Shown here one piece after another: positions 53,404 to 64,000 of a stretch of 64,000 bases of DNA; position 1 is the first letter of the stretch; every line of letters starts with the position of its first letter. This DNA comes from Homarus americanus (Eukaryota > Arthropoda > Malacostraca > Decapoda > Nephropidae). A program made the position numbers and the translations under genes. Location of the stretch: positions 1,648,187 to 1,712,186 of the forward strand of contig NW_024738608.1 of NCBI RefSeq assembly GCF_018991925.1, read 5' to 3'. The notes below the pieces were generated by a model. The model saw only the letters and a list, made by a program, of their open reading frames with translations. It was not told the DNA's origin and did not search any database.

Positions 53404-53844
53404 CTTTAACTGACGTCCATCTGTTAATCATTTTCATACACACGAAATGATAAAGTGGGGAGTGAATGTGAGTCACAGGTAGACGGTCACACTCACCTAT
53501 CGACAACTAACTCTGAAATCACAGGTTGACTCAAGTGTAGCCACCGTCACTACACCATAAGCTATAAACGGCCGGAACTTTGCATATCGATATACCTGTA
53601 CACCCTCGGCGTGTTTGTGAACATTTCAGTACATAACACGATAAGTACTGTGTATTGAACCAAATCAGTGACCACATGTTCACCCTTACTTTTTTACTAC
53701 TAAGGTGCACCCAGTCACCCACACTCTCAGTTGTTAATCGTGTTTTCTTTTTAAATGCTCAGTGTCAACAACTAGACAATGGCAGCTTATATCAATACCT
53801 TCATGTTAAATCACAGTTTAAATAGTTCTCTTTTATCGTGAAAG
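53404..53844. other. unique spacer, no gene
   Basis: No feature is recognised. Confidence 0.4.
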
Positions 53845-54134
53845 CAATCCCACGTGGTAAGCAGTGACCGTAGCCAATAGGAGTGGCTGAGTAAGTCACG
53901 TGCCGGGAGAGAGTGGCGCGAGTGGCCGGGTCCCCGGGTCCCCACCAATCAGTGGCCACTGGAGCACATCTCACGATTCACTTAATAAATTTAGTGCACA
54001 GGTGGCCGGAGATCAGTGTCGGCTTGACAGGCGCGCGTGCTGGGGTTGTGTAAGGTGTCTCCTGTACTGTAAGTGAACGTGTGACTGGGGTTCACTATAC
54101 CGTTTGAGCATTACTTGTTCTTGGTGGTTCGAGG
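53845..54134 (+). promoter_or_regulatory. putative TATA-less promoter and non-coding first exon
   Basis: Two CCAAT boxes on the plus strand (53873-53877 in gccaatagg, and 53945-53949 in accaatcag) and two CACGTG E-boxes (53851-53856, 53897-53902) lie in a locally CpG-rich patch. An arthropod-type initiator word TCAGT lies at 54013-54017, about 65 bp downstream of the second CCAAT box. About 120 bp further on, GAGG|GTGAGTG (GT at 54135-54136) is a strong splice-donor match. Composition contrasts with the very A/T-rich DNA that follows. No TATA box and no downstream coding exon are seen in the window, so this remains a hypothesis. Confidence 0.35.
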
Positions 54135-54799
54135 GTGAGTGACAGCTTCTAATTATCCTTAAACAAGTAGCAGATTTGTTTTGGTTACATGTTTAAATCT
54201 TCCGCAATTGAAAGAATGATTAAGGCTTATTAATTAACCTTTTTTTGTTGCGTAGAGGACAACACGTGACCATGAATTTTTTTTTTAAAAAGTAACTTTT
54301 CAATATTATACACTTAAACAAATCTGCCATATGTTTATTAAAGCAAATTTTCCACATAATTTACGTAAAATATTTCGCGAAAATTATGTTTTGTTGACGG
54401 TTCTTGTTTATGTTGCTCTTCGTAATTTTGTAGAAGAGAATTTTCGCGATGATAATGATAAGTATCTTATTATTAGTAGTATTAATATATTATTTCATTA
54501 TGATTAGTATTAGCATGATATTATTGCTTTCTTTATTATTTTATTTTAATTATTATTATTAATATTATTGTTGTTGTTAGTAGTAGTATTATAGTAGTAT
54601 CATTAAGATAAATAATATGAATATTTGTTTTATTATTACTTACTTATTATGATCTTTTTCACATTATTTTCCATTACTATGAATACTAATACCAGTTCTC
54701 ACTATGGCATTAGTAATAATAGTTGGAACTTTAATAATAACGACTACGGTACTCTAGTTTATCAAAAATAGTACACTAGTTAAAAGGGAAGAATTAAAC
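54135..54799. other. A/T-rich DNA, possibly intronic
   Basis: Degenerate TTA/TAG triplet words at 54450-54640. No coding content is seen. Confidence 0.4.
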
Positions 54800-55100
54800 T
54801 TTTGAGTACTCACCTGATTCATCGTCCTCATAATACGAGTACTCAGTGGACTTATCAGCGTACTCAAGGGTTTTAAGTGATAATAGTCAAAGGGTCGTCA
54901 TCGTACTCGGGGGTTAAGTGACTGTGCAAGGAGTGGTTAAATCATCTAGCTGAAGTGGTTAAATAATGATGCTCAAGACGTTAACTCATCGTACTCAAAG
55001 GGTTAATTCATTGTAATCAATGGGCTCAGATATTTTAATCAACGGACTATTTTATTGTACTGGAGGATGTCATCGTACTCAAGGGGTTGATAATACCATT
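54800..55100. repeat. degenerate 'cgtactcaaggggttaa' repeat
   Basis: atcgtactcgggggttaag, atcgtactcaaagggtt, attgtactggagg and cgtactcaaggggttg recur at about 25-50 bp spacing with strong divergence. This is an old minisatellite. Confidence 0.5.
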
Positions 55101-55179
55101 GTTAGCCCCAGCGATACTAGCAGTATAAAGTGAAAAATAATGAAATACAATAATGTTTTCAGTATCTTCATTATGATTA
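55101..55179. other. short spacer
   Basis: No feature is recognised. Confidence 0.4.
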
Positions 55180-55430
55180 ACACACTAACACCACCATACA
55201 CTCACTAACTCCACCACACATTCACTAACACCACCATACACTCACTAACACCACCACACACTCACTAACACCACCACACACTCACTAACACCACCACACA
55301 CTCACTAACACCACCACACACTCACTAACACCACCACACACTCACTAACACCACCATACACTCACTAACACCACCACACACTCACTAACACCACCACACA
55401 CTCACTAACACCACCACACACTAACACCAC
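55180..55430. repeat. 20-bp minisatellite, about 12 copies
   Basis: The unit actcactaacaccaccacac (20 bp) is nearly uniform, with the variant ccatac for ccacac in three units. It lies directly against the 3' end of the RTE-type LINE. A similar word, cacacactcactatcacca, appears at about 59389 on the other side of that LINE. Confidence 0.95.
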
Positions 55431-55520
55431 CCGACTACTACTTCGCTGTCACTCGGAATCGAGTATGACGAATATTCAGCTATGATACAATGATATGAGG
55501 TATTAGGGATGTCACCTAGG

Positions 55521-57444
55521 TTATTGAGTTTTGAGGTGACTAAAGAGCCCAATACGGGACCCGCAGTGTCGTTCACATTCGTTGCACATGTGGAGGGCTC
55601 CATCTACTGCGGGAGGGGCGGTGGCAGCATCTTTCCGGCATTGGCGCTTGTCTGCCTCGGTTTGCGGAAGGGTAAACTCGAAAGTATTGACACCTTCTCG
55701 TGTTGTGCTCCTCCAAGCTTTACGATGTGGAGTAATCGACTCCCAGGTTAGGGGCTCGATTTGGCACTTTTTCAGGATTGTCTTAAAACTATCCTTATAC
55801 CTTTTCAATTGCCCGCTGGCGTTACGTTTACTAATTTGGCAGTCTACTGTCGTCCATGCTGGTAACATGGCCAGTCCAACGTAGTTGTTCATGGATAATG
55901 GTAGCTTCGATTCTCCTATAGTTGGTGTCAGCAAGAATACTGGCATTTGTTCTCTGGTCTTCCAGCAAACTCGGAGGATGGAAGGTAGACTACTTTGGTG
56001 AAAGTTCTGAAGTGCCTTGAGGTGCTTCCTGTATATGAACCATGTCTCACTGCCATATAGCAGGGTGGAGAGGACTACTGCTCGATATACGTGCAGCTTT
56101 GTAGATAATTTCAGCTCCCTACAGCTGAAGACATGATTTTGGAGTCTACCAAAGACTTGAGATGCACATCTGATCCGATGCTGAACCTCTTCATAAATGT
56201 CTGCGGTGGTGGACAGGTGGGAGCCGAGATACCGAAAATGGGTAGTACCGTTAAGCTGGATGGATGGTGGAGGTGTGTCTGAACCAGTGGCAGGTTGAAA
56301 GAGAATCTGAGTCTTATGTACTTTCACCTCAAGGCCGAAGTTTGCATACGCGTCTGCGTAGGTGTTCATGATCTCCTGTAGGTCGTGGTCAGTGTGAGCA
56401 ACAAGGTTGAGGTCGTCTGCATACTGAAGTTCAGTAATGGAAGCTGCTGACACCTGTGTTCTTGCCTGGAGTCGTCTTATGTTGGAAAGATCCCCCTTCA
56501 CCCAGTACTCGATGTTCACCCCGCTGGCTAAATTAGCACTGGCACGAGTAAGGAAGGCGGCCAAGAAGATGGAAGAGAGAGTTGGTGCCAGTACACACCC
56601 TTGTTTAACCTCTGTTTGGATGGGGAAGAACTCTTACTGGGTGCTGTTGTGCAGGACATTGCCGTTAATGCCATCGTGGAGTTGCCTCACAATAGTGATG
56701 AAATTTGGTGGGCAGCCAAAACGGTTGAGGGTCCACCAGAGGGCTTCCCTGTTGACCAAGTCGAAGGCCTTGGTTAGGTCGATGAAAGCCATGTACAGGT
56801 CACGACGCTGTTCTCTGCACTTTTTCTGCATCTGACGGGCAACAAAGATCATGTCGGTGGTGCCATATGATGGTCTAAAACCACATTGAGATTCAGGGAG
56901 GAAGTTTTCCGCCTCAGGAAGAAGTCTATTTTGGAGGACTCGGGCGATAATCTTGCCAGCTACGGAGAGCAGCGAGATCCCGCGGTAGTTGCAACAGTCT
57001 GACTGGTCTCCCTTGTTCTTATAAATGTTGACAATGGAGGTGTCTTTAAGAGCTTGGTGGATTTCCTCCTTTTCCCAAATATTCTCCAGGAGAGAGTGGA
57101 AACGGCTGGTAAGCAGAAGTCTTCCTGCTTTATACACCTCGGCCGGGATTCCATCAGGCCCTGAGGCTTTGTTTTTTTTTAATCTTTTTGATGGCAGTAG
57201 TTACCTCATCCATGATTGGAGGATACCTGAGGTGGGTCAGCTCTGGATGCTGAGGGACCTGCTGGGTAGTCAGGACATCCACTTCGGTGTTTCGGTTGAG
57301 CAATGAATGGTAGTGCTCTTTCCAGCACTGAAGGAGGCCTTCATCGTTTTTAATTATGAGGTTACCACCAGATGAGCGGAGGGGAGCTGTGCCACGAGTT
57401 GTTGGCCCATAAAATATTTTCGTGAAAATGGAAAATTCGCGCAT
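55521..57444 (-). pseudogene. RTE-type reverse transcriptase with C-terminal zinc finger
   Basis: 57444-57154 holds the pre-RT linker (Q-C-W-K-E-H-Y, M-D-E-V-T-T-A-I-K-K-I-K). A shift at the T-run near 57171-57180 leads into one frame from 57137 to 55521, interrupted only by TAA at 56634-56636. Motifs in order: N-Y-R-G-I-S-L-L, Q-C-G-F-R-P, F-I-D-L-T-K-A-F-D (palm motif A), Q-G-C-V-L-A-P-T-L just after the TAA, Y-A-D-D (56423-56412, motif C catalytic Asp pair), F-R-Y-L-G-S, and L-L-Y-G-S-E-T-W. The end carries C-N-E-C, twelve residues, then H-L-K-T-Q: a C2H2 finger whose last His position reads Gln. Catalytic Asp residues are intact. It would perform target-primed reverse transcription of its own RNA. 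Confidence 0.85.
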
Positions 57445-57562
57445 CTTGCGCTGATCTGCTTTTTTTTAAGCCAGTCATTCTTTAGATTGCGATTTCCCGC
57501 CGGGCTGCTGCTTTCTTCTTGCAGAAGGTATCAGCTTTGGTTCGAGACTGAGCGTTGTTCTG

Positions 57563-58659
57563 CTAGTCAGTAAAAGCAGCACATTTATCATCGATGAGTA
57601 CTTTGATTGCCGCGTCATTTTCATCAAACCAGTCCTGGTGTATTCTTTTGATGTGGCCGAGGGTCTCTCTGCAGGTTTTTGTCATAACAGTATTAAGAGA
57701 ATCCCATTCGGCACTGGGATTCACGTTGTTTGCTGTTGGGTTGTTTATAAGCCCATGTTCGAGCTGATTAGGGTTAAAACCTCTTCTTGAGGCTTGCTGC
57801 ATTTGCCGTTTTGGGGTGACGTGAAGTGAGAGCTTGGATCCGACAAGTCGGTGATCAGTGTCACAGTGGTCTGAGCCACTCATGGCAAGGGTGATGAGAA
57901 CATCTCGGCGTTCTCTTTTTCTGACAATGATGTGGTCAATAAGATGCCAGTGTTTGGATCGTGGGTGTTGCCACGAACCCTTGAACTTGTCGGCCTGCCT
58001 CAACAAGGTATTGGTGATGGTGAGGTTGTGTGCAGCACACTTGCTGAGGAGGAGTAGGCCGTTGGGATACACTTGCCTAGTCCATTTCTCCCTATGGTTC
58101 CCTGCCAAATGTTAGCATCTCTGCCAATTCTGGCATTGAAGTCGCCAAGGAGCACAACCTTGTCTTCTCTGTGGATAGAGGTTAGCACTCTGTCGAGGTC
58201 AGCATAAAAGGCCTCCTTGATGTCATCCTCTGCATCCAGTGTTGGGGCGTATGCACTGATGAAGAAGGCATGACGTGAGTGATTCAGTGGGACTCGAAGG
58301 GTCATGAGGCGCTCGTTGATCCCAATAGGCATTTCAGTTAGCCTGTGTAGGAAGCGTTGGCGGATTGCAAAGCCAACTCCATAAATGCAGTTCCTCTCTG
58401 CAGCAGGCTTACCCTTCCAGAAGAAGGTGTAGCCAGACCCCCGTTCTGTGAGTTGGCCCTCATATGGGAGCCATGACTCACTGATGGCTGCTATATCGAT
58501 GTTATACCTAGTCAGTTCTTGTGCCACAAGGGCAGTTCTTCTTTCAGGGCATGTATTTGTACCAGTATCCAGAAGGGTCCTCACATTCCATGCAGCGACC
58601 ATAAGAGGTTGTATGGTTTGTTTTTGTTTGGATCTGTGATTTTGGTTGTTTTCCACCAT
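57563..58659 (-). pseudogene. RTE-type AP endonuclease (APE) domain
   Basis: Start at 58659 (M-V-E-N-N). Residues 24-30 are W-N-V-R-T-L-L (APE motif with the metal-binding Asn region), 60-62 S-E-S (catalytic Glu), 135-140 S-A-Y-A-P-T, and 172-176 G-D-F-N-A. A frameshift lies near 58065. The following frame (58108-57563) carries L-I-D-H-I-I-V and C-D-T-D-H-R-L-V (the final Asp-His pair). All core catalytic residues of the endonuclease/exonuclease/phosphatase fold are present once the shift is allowed for. The enzyme nicks target DNA to prime reverse transcription. A stop after C-A-A-F-T-D (about 57563) and a second shift near the T-run at 57462-57469 separate it from the RT region. Confidence 0.85.
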
Positions 58660-59385
58660 ATAAGGATGACCTTACTGGGTGCGGTTGCCCAGTCAGGTTG
58701 GGTTTTTAGGCAGGCTATGTTTAGGGCACCTTTTCTAGCCCCCTCCCCAGAGTGGCTCCCTGATAGGGCTGCTCTTTCGCACAGACAAGACCGGATTGCA
58801 CTGCTGCCTAGATCCCAGTGCATAAACTACCATCTTATCTGTGCCGCCCATGTGCAGAGCTGTGACTAAAGACTCCCAGCAATCATCTCTGCCTGTCCCC
58901 GTCGCCATAGGCAATTGGGGGTATAAGGATTTTGATGATGATGGAGCTCTGTATGCATGTCTGCCTGATGCGGGGCTCTACAGCAGATTTTTAGTTCGTG
59001 GTTTACTCCCGTAGCCTTATACCTACCAAGGTTAATCTGCAAGGCAGCGGGGCGGTGGTTGGTAGGCGCCAGGATGTGTCCACATGCCAGTGGGCCTATG
59101 CGCCGTCCCTTTGGTACCTATTGCTACTCCGAGATCCCCTACTGATCTAGTTTGGGCCCACGAGGCACCCAGTTACCGTGTGTTGTCACGAGGAGGCACA
59201 GCAGGAGTCTTGTTAGTGAAGAGGCTGTGTACTGGCAGGGGAAGACTTATGCAAATTGCTTCCCTGTTCGCCACGAGGGCTAGCTAGCGACGGAAGCTGA
59301 AAGCAAGAGGGAGCAAGCAGTGCTTGCACCTTAACACTAACATAATGCTGCCACTCTAGAAGCATTTCACCATTCTGTGTGTGGC

Positions 59386-59569
59386 TGCACACACTCACTA
59401 TCACCACAGCTACTTATTTACCTATTAAGGCATTCTTAGTATTTTTTGTCCTCTCCTGAAGGAATTGGATACCAGGTGTGTGTGTGTGTGTGTGACCCTA
59501 CTCCTGACCCGTTTTTAAAACCTGCTTAAACACCCCTCCTCACCATCACCAGTAGGGCCTAGTGTGTGG
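59386..59569. other. flank of the RTE-type LINE; small (GT)n at 59475-59494
   Basis: Begins with cacacactcactatcacca, one mismatch over 18 bp from the 20-bp minisatellite unit at 55180-55430. Confidence 0.45.
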
Positions 59570-60025
59570 CTTCTGGTCTACGCCTCTCTCACATGCCCCC
59601 TCCCTCACCCTCACCTCTCCCTCAGTTTCAAATCTCCCTCACTCTCAAATCTCCCTCACTCACGTCCCCCTCACTCTCACTTGCTCTTCATTCTCACTTC
59701 CCCTTCTTTCTCATGTCTCCCTCACTTCCCTGTTTCATACCTCACATCCCGTCTCCTTCACACCCATGTCTCTCTCACGTCCCCCTCACTTTCACGTCTC
59801 TCTCACGCTTACGTCCCCCACACTCACGTCTCCCTTACTTTCACGTCCCCCCCTCTCTATCACGTCTCCCACACTCGTATCTCTCCCTCACTCTCATGTC
59901 TCTCTCACGTCCCCCTCACTTTCACGTCTCTCTCACTTTCACGTCCCCCCTCACTATCACGTCTCCCTCAATATCACGTCTCCCACACTCATATCTCCCT
60001 CACCTGTCGTCTCCCTCACTCATGT
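59570..60025. repeat. pyrimidine-rich degenerate minisatellite
   Basis: The words cacgtctctctcacg, cccctcactttcacgtc and ctctccctcactctc recur at about 18-22 bp. One block, tctctcacgtccccctcact, appears twice (about 59769 and 59899). Three overlapping open frames of about 160 residues (Ser/Pro/Leu/His-rich) are products of the repeat. Confidence 0.8.
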
Positions 60026-61098
60026 CATGTGAATGTTTGGCTTATGGATGTTTTGTGATATTTTTTGTAACAGTATCGATGTTCATTCTTTGGATATTTG
60101 ATATATGAATGTACTGTATTGTGTATGAATGTCTTGAAAAGGGGTAGAAAATTTACTATATATGCTACGATAATGAAAATGAACCTATGCCAATAAGAGT
60201 CATTAAATTTGAAAGAGAAAAATAGAGAAAGAAATACAAAACGAAAAATATAATACGTTGTATGCGACAAAAACAATAGAAGAACGTTATGAGAAATAGG
60301 TATTGTAGTCCCGTGTTCGTTCATAAATAAAATTCGATAAAAGAAATGGGAAAATAAAACTAAAACTACATTAATAATAAAGATGGTAAAAGTATCCGCA
60401 TCAATATTGATTAATAAGAAAATACTGTACGTAGATCGTGCAGTTTCAATCTACTGAAATATTAATACGGGCGTGATTTTCAAGTCGCTTTCACTGCTAT
60501 CACTGGGGTATAAACGAATTAATCCAATACTGCTAGACGTCTGTTCGTTTCTCTTTTTGTAAGGTTTAATGGTTGAAGTCTTGACTAGATATATTGGTGA
60601 ATACTAAAAGCTTGTTATTTTCACCGCTTACTCCTGTCATTATGAATAATGAGAGGGTGTATAGCAAGTCAACTTACCCTTGCCCCGTGAAATTAAAAGC
60701 CTCATTGGCGGTGTATTCAAAGTAATTGGTATAATGCTTTAGAACTAACCGACTATAAGCCTCCATTAACGGTGATGTGTTTGTGAAGAAGTGCTTTATA
60801 AAACCTTGTGTTTAACGGGGTTTACGTTCACCATTCGAATTCTCAAATGATGTTAACTTTTAATTGTTTTTTGCTAACCTGTGGCAGTTCGGATTCATTT
60901 ACTTGGTTTTCTTTCACTAAAGAACAAAAATACTGAGAATGCGTCATGAAAATGGTATTGAACCTCAGCAGTAAGTGTGGACGATCTCTTTCTCTATTTA
61001 GGGAAAAAGCTTGACTTACGAACCTTTGAAAATCCGGACCTTCTGTTTTTATTATCAGATACATGTTGTAAGTCTGGTGGGTCCTGATAACTCGTAGC

Positions 61099-61099
<1 letters not shown>
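60026..61099. other. A/T-rich DNA, no gene
   Basis: No recognised feature. Confidence 0.4.
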
Positions 61100-61135
<36 letters not shown>

Positions 61136-61141
61136 GCGCGC
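61100..61141. repeat. (CA)n(CG)n microsatellite at the 5' truncation point of LINE copy 3
   Basis: About 32 bp of CA followed by gcgcgcgcgc, joined directly to the reverse-transcriptase coding sequence. Same sense-strand arrangement as at copy 2. Confidence 0.97.
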
Positions 61142-62384
61142 GCCTTCATTGATTTCACGAAAGCATTCGACCCAGTTGACCACAATTTAATCATCAACAA
61201 AGCTATTGACCTCGGACTTTGGAGAAGTCTTATACCATGGCTTACAGACTTTCTCAGTGACCGACGCCAAGCTGTACGCTTCCGAGGGGCTGTCTCCACC
61301 TTTCAGTCACTCAGCTGTGGCGTCCCCCAAGGCACCAAGATGGGACCACTCTGCTTCCTTATGCTTATCAATGATGTCCTAAGAGAAACCCCTGCTCGCT
61401 GGAAATATGTCGACGACTCCACTATTGGGATCAGCGTCAACAATTCTGCTCCCGACTATACCGCCCTTCAGGTTTTATTGAACAGTCTCCAAAACTGGGC
61501 CACCAACAACCACGTCACCATCAACCATACCAAGACCATGGTTATGCACATCAACCTCTCCTCCGACATTGTCCCACCCCCTTCCATTACTTTAGGTCCC
61601 AACACACTCCAGGTTGTAGATTCCACTAAGCTCCTCGCGTCACCATAGACAACAAACTAAATTGGAAACCACACGTCAGTGAAGTTGTCAAGTCCTCCAA
61701 TTTCCGTCTCCACCTTCTCCGCCGACTCAAGTCTCCTGGAGTTCCTGCACCCGAGCTCCTCAGTGTTTACTCAACATTCATACTTCCCAAGCTCACCTAT
61801 GCCTCCCCTACCTGGTCTTCCTCCCTAAATGCCACATAACGAAAACACCTAGAAAAAGTGCAAAAGAGGGCATGCAAGATTATTCTCTCCCCTTCCTACT
61901 CCACATATCAAGAAGCGCTCAACACACTGACCCTTTCGACTCTCATTGACCATCACCACGACCTCATCTGCAAATTTGGTAAGAAGCTTCTGCACCATCC
62001 TCGACACCGGCTCCTACTACCACCTGAGATCCCTAGCCCAAGAATTGCTGTTCGACACCACAACCGCATCCAGCCCATACGTGCACGAACTGATCGCTAT
62101 AAGAACAGCCCAGTCCCAACCATTGTAAAAATTATCAATAACTTGTAATAAACCAGTGTATTCACTCCCAGTAAATCCTACTTCTTGCACTGTCACTATG
62201 TTGAAATGCCCTGTAGTTTGAGCTTTTCCCCATCTAGTTATTATATATCTTATTTGTATCACTTATGTTATTTGTATATTATTTGTAAATCGAAACCCAT
62301 TCCCCAATTATGTAACTGTATATTTTCAGCCTTCTGGCTGCTATGCTCTTTCAATAAACCGTTAATTATTATTATTATTATAAA

Positions 62385-62438
<54 letters not shown>
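61142..62438 (+). mobile_element. Jockey-superfamily LINE (copy 3), 5'-truncated, with (TTA)n tail
   Basis: Starts inside the RT at palm motif A and runs through the RT C-terminus (stop about 62146), a 3' UTR, caataaaccgtt (about 62352) and an imperfect (ATT)n tail to about 62438. The last ~390 bp is nearly identical to copy 1. This is the most complete copy in the window and defines the 3' end of the family: a microsatellite tail, no poly(A). Confidence 0.93.
61145..62148 (+). pseudogene. reverse transcriptase, motif A to C-terminus (LINE copy 3)
   Basis: The open frame runs from 61145 (F-I-D-F-T-K-A-F-D-P-V-D-H, palm motif A) through V-P-Q-G-T-K-M-G-P-L-C-F-L and K-Y-V-D-D (61406-61417, motif C) to a frameshift at about 61640 (L-L-A-S-P then a stop at 61648). 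Loss of one base there explains the break. The next frame continues with T-I-D-N-K-L-N-W-K-P-H-V and Y-A-S-P-T-W, meets an in-frame TAA at about 61837, then runs to the natural stop (L-E-K-V-Q-K-R-A-C-K-I ... I-V-K-I-I-N-N-L). Y-V-D-D in place of the commoner F/Y-A-D-D is shared with copy 2, so it is a family trait. No endonuclease or 5' RT is present. Confidence 0.9.
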
Positions 62439-63529
62439 TACACTGCTGTCACCGCCCTCCATCCATCGTAAATTCAACCCGGGGTAATTTTTCAAGCTGT
62501 CGACAACCGTGATGGTGAGTTAGTGTGTTATGATGCGGTGTGAGGCAGATGTGTAGCCGCCCCTCACTCATCCATGTGGCGCCGCTCATCCACCTTCCCG
62601 CTGTTCGAACTTGTGACAGACTCGTTGATGGATGAGTGGATGAAGTGAATTAGTTAAGAGACAGACAGAAAAGGTAAGGAAATATTTATTGTAAGGTAGC
62701 GGTCGGTGTGTGCATCTTGGTGGAGGGAGTATGGTAACTTAAGTGTTATCGACCAGAAGCGCACGGGAGCACTGTCAGTATAATTATAATCACTGAGAAG
62801 CTCCACTACATGATGACATCTAGAAGGCGCCATTGTCTTTAAATTACACGTTGGAAGACGGTAATGTACATTTAATTATCGCTTAGTAGACAGTAGGCGC
62901 TCAATAACAGTCCCGACACTGGCCATCATGATAATTTACGCCCAGCCTCACCTTTCCCGCCAATATTTGTTTATTATGCATGATGCTGCGGGCCAAACCC
63001 TCGACTTGGCCCCACGATTCTTGTATTCTTCCTTCCAAGCCCATCCCCCGTTGTCTTTAACATTATATTAATCACCTATGATCATATGGCCTTTTGTTGT
63101 TGTGCATTGATTGCTGAGTCACCTGACAGAGGGCGTGTCGCACTCCGGGTTAGTGACCTCTTCCAGTATAGCACAACAGATTCTAAGTGTTGTGTATACT
63201 CCTGACTCGACTATCGTACACTTAGACGGGTTGTGAGTTTGGTGTTATTTTTATGCACCCGTGACAGACACGATCATGGATTTACTTGAAAATGTCTACT
63301 TATTTGTTCATGTATTGTAAATGGATATAGTTAATTGTACCGGTGTGTGTGTGACATGCTCGAGGTAAAAGGCTAAGTGTGTATACAGGCGTGCGTGTGT
63401 GTACGCGCGCGCCTATTAGTATAAATACAGGATAAACGTGGGTCCTTTAAGTGGCTCTTAACCTAGTTTTGGCAAAGATTGGATCTTGAATTAATTATTC
63501 CTGAAATCGAAGGCACCATTTATCACGGT
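62439..63529. other. no recognised gene
   Basis: Mixed DNA, with a short gtgcgtgtgtgtacgcgcgcgc stretch near 63391-63411. No coding or RNA feature is recognised. Confidence 0.4.
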
Positions 63530-63712
63530 CCGATGGTGGTGGTGATAGTGGATGTCATGGTAGTTATGGTGGTGGTGATAGTGGATGTGATGGTAGTTAT
63601 GGTGATGGTGGTGATAATGGATGTGGTGGTGGTGTTAGTAGTAGTGGTGGGTGATAGTGGTGCTGCTGATGGTGTTGGTGACGGTAGTAGTGATGGTGGT
63701 GACGAGGCTGCA
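63530..63712. repeat. GGT-rich ~33-bp minisatellite
   Basis: ggtgatagtggatgtgatgg followed by tagttatggtggt recurs at about 33 bp, 4-5 copies, degrading into ggtagtagtggtg words. The 86-residue frame through it (Val/Met/Asp-rich) is a repeat product. Confidence 0.85.
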
Positions 63713-64000
63713 GGAGTGAACCTCTCAATACTGATGTAACTTCCATCACTGCCCTACGTCATCTTCATAATCTACAGTACTTACGTTAACGCTGATACTC
63801 ATCTACACATATATTATCAAAACTATTTAAAATTTAAAATATATATAGATAATACTGTACTCTTAGACCATTTACTTTAACTCCCGCATATGAGTTCCGT
63901 CCGTCCGTCTTTCCAAGTTTCGTTTCGGAAGCATAAATGTAAAACTATGCGCAATGCGTAAATAAAAGTTCGTATGTAAATGAACTTGGTAAAGAAGTGT
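63713..64000. other. A/T-rich end of window, no gene
   Basis: Contains a ccgtccgtccgtc run at 63899-63910. Nothing else is recognised. Confidence 0.4.

Larger units (their letters stand above)
55431..59385 (-). mobile_element. RTE-clade LINE, nearly full length (minus strand)
   Basis: About 3.9 kb. In sense order it has a probable 5' UTR (59385-58660), an AP-endonuclease domain (58659-57563), a linker and RT fingers (57444-57154), the RT palm (57137-56400), the RT C-terminus with Y-G-S-E-T-W (to ~55600), a C2H2-like finger and a stop at 55521. The layout and words such as Y-A-D-D-L-N and F-I-D-L-T-K-A-F-D match RTE-type LINEs, often mislabelled 'craniofacial development protein 2-like' in databases. 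The copy is broken by one in-frame stop and at least three frameshifts. No poly(A) is seen. Its 3' end abuts a 20-bp minisatellite that may recur in trace form at the 5' flank. The exact 5' end is uncertain. Confidence 0.88.

Noticed and set aside
55180..55430. CRISPR-like array
   Set aside because: Direct tandem units without unique spacers in a eukaryotic window; it is a minisatellite.
55521..58659. A host 'craniofacial development protein 2-like' gene
   Set aside because: That database name is commonly given to RTE-type LINE endonuclease ORFs. Here it is followed by an RT and frame breaks, so it is a transposable element.

Overview
This is a gene-poor, repeat-dominated eukaryotic nuclear window. 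It has no operons, no compact ORFs and no recognisable host protein-coding gene. The best guess for the source is a decapod crustacean or a close arthropod relative. The reasons are very dense dinucleotide and trinucleotide microsatellites (about 20 long CA/GT, TA, TC and TAA arrays), many minisatellites, scattered short TTAGG/CCTAA (arthropod telomere-type) clusters, and fragments of LINE and DNA-transposon families that are abundant in marine invertebrates. The organism is an inference, since no marker gene is present.

Layout. 0-3.3 kb holds back-to-back minisatellites (21, 32 and 28 bp units, plus an older ~46 bp one) and TC/GT microsatellites. 3.3-22.5 kb is non-coding DNA with CA/GT arrays, a 5'-truncated LINE tail at 8.93-9.32 kb (minus), an 18 bp minisatellite at 18.4 kb and a degenerate 24 bp one at 21.4 kb. 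22.5-24.4 kb is a large G-rich 25 bp minisatellite whose unit carries the E-box CACGTG. 27.7-28.8 kb is a second LINE copy (minus) with AC arrays at both ends. 34.6-37.5 kb is a DNA-transposon-like element with inverted repeats of about 330-380 bp and TA at both ends; it contains a decayed gene for an XPG/FEN1-like (PIN-fold) nuclease with a Cys-rich C-terminus. 38.5-39.6 kb is a foldback element with Tigger/pogo-like termini inserted into a (TA)n array. 40.4-40.7 kb has a LINE 3' tail followed by a possible tRNA-derived SINE head. 46.1-48.05 kb is a 28/30 bp minisatellite split by a poly(A)-tailed LINE 3' fragment encoding a REL-endonuclease-like domain, with a visible 7 bp target duplication. 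52.9-53.4 kb is a higher-order minisatellite built from TGAGTCA (AP-1-type) units. 53.87-54.13 kb looks like a TATA-less promoter plus a non-coding first exon. 55.2-59.4 kb is a 20 bp minisatellite followed by a nearly complete RTE-type LINE (minus) with APE endonuclease, RT and a C2H2-like finger. 61.1-62.4 kb is a third copy of the first LINE family (plus), with a (TTA)n tail.

The window is best read as a layered record of insertions into tandem repeats. The most notable pattern is that all three copies of one Jockey-superfamily LINE start at an AC-rich microsatellite on their sense strand, and two of the three also end in one. This suggests either a LINE that uses (AC)n arrays as targets, or assembly joins through (AC)n; long reads would tell which. 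The second notable item is the TIR element carrying an XPG-like nuclease gene. All protein-coding remnants are broken by stops or single-base frameshifts, several of them at homopolymer runs, so some breaks may be sequencing errors.
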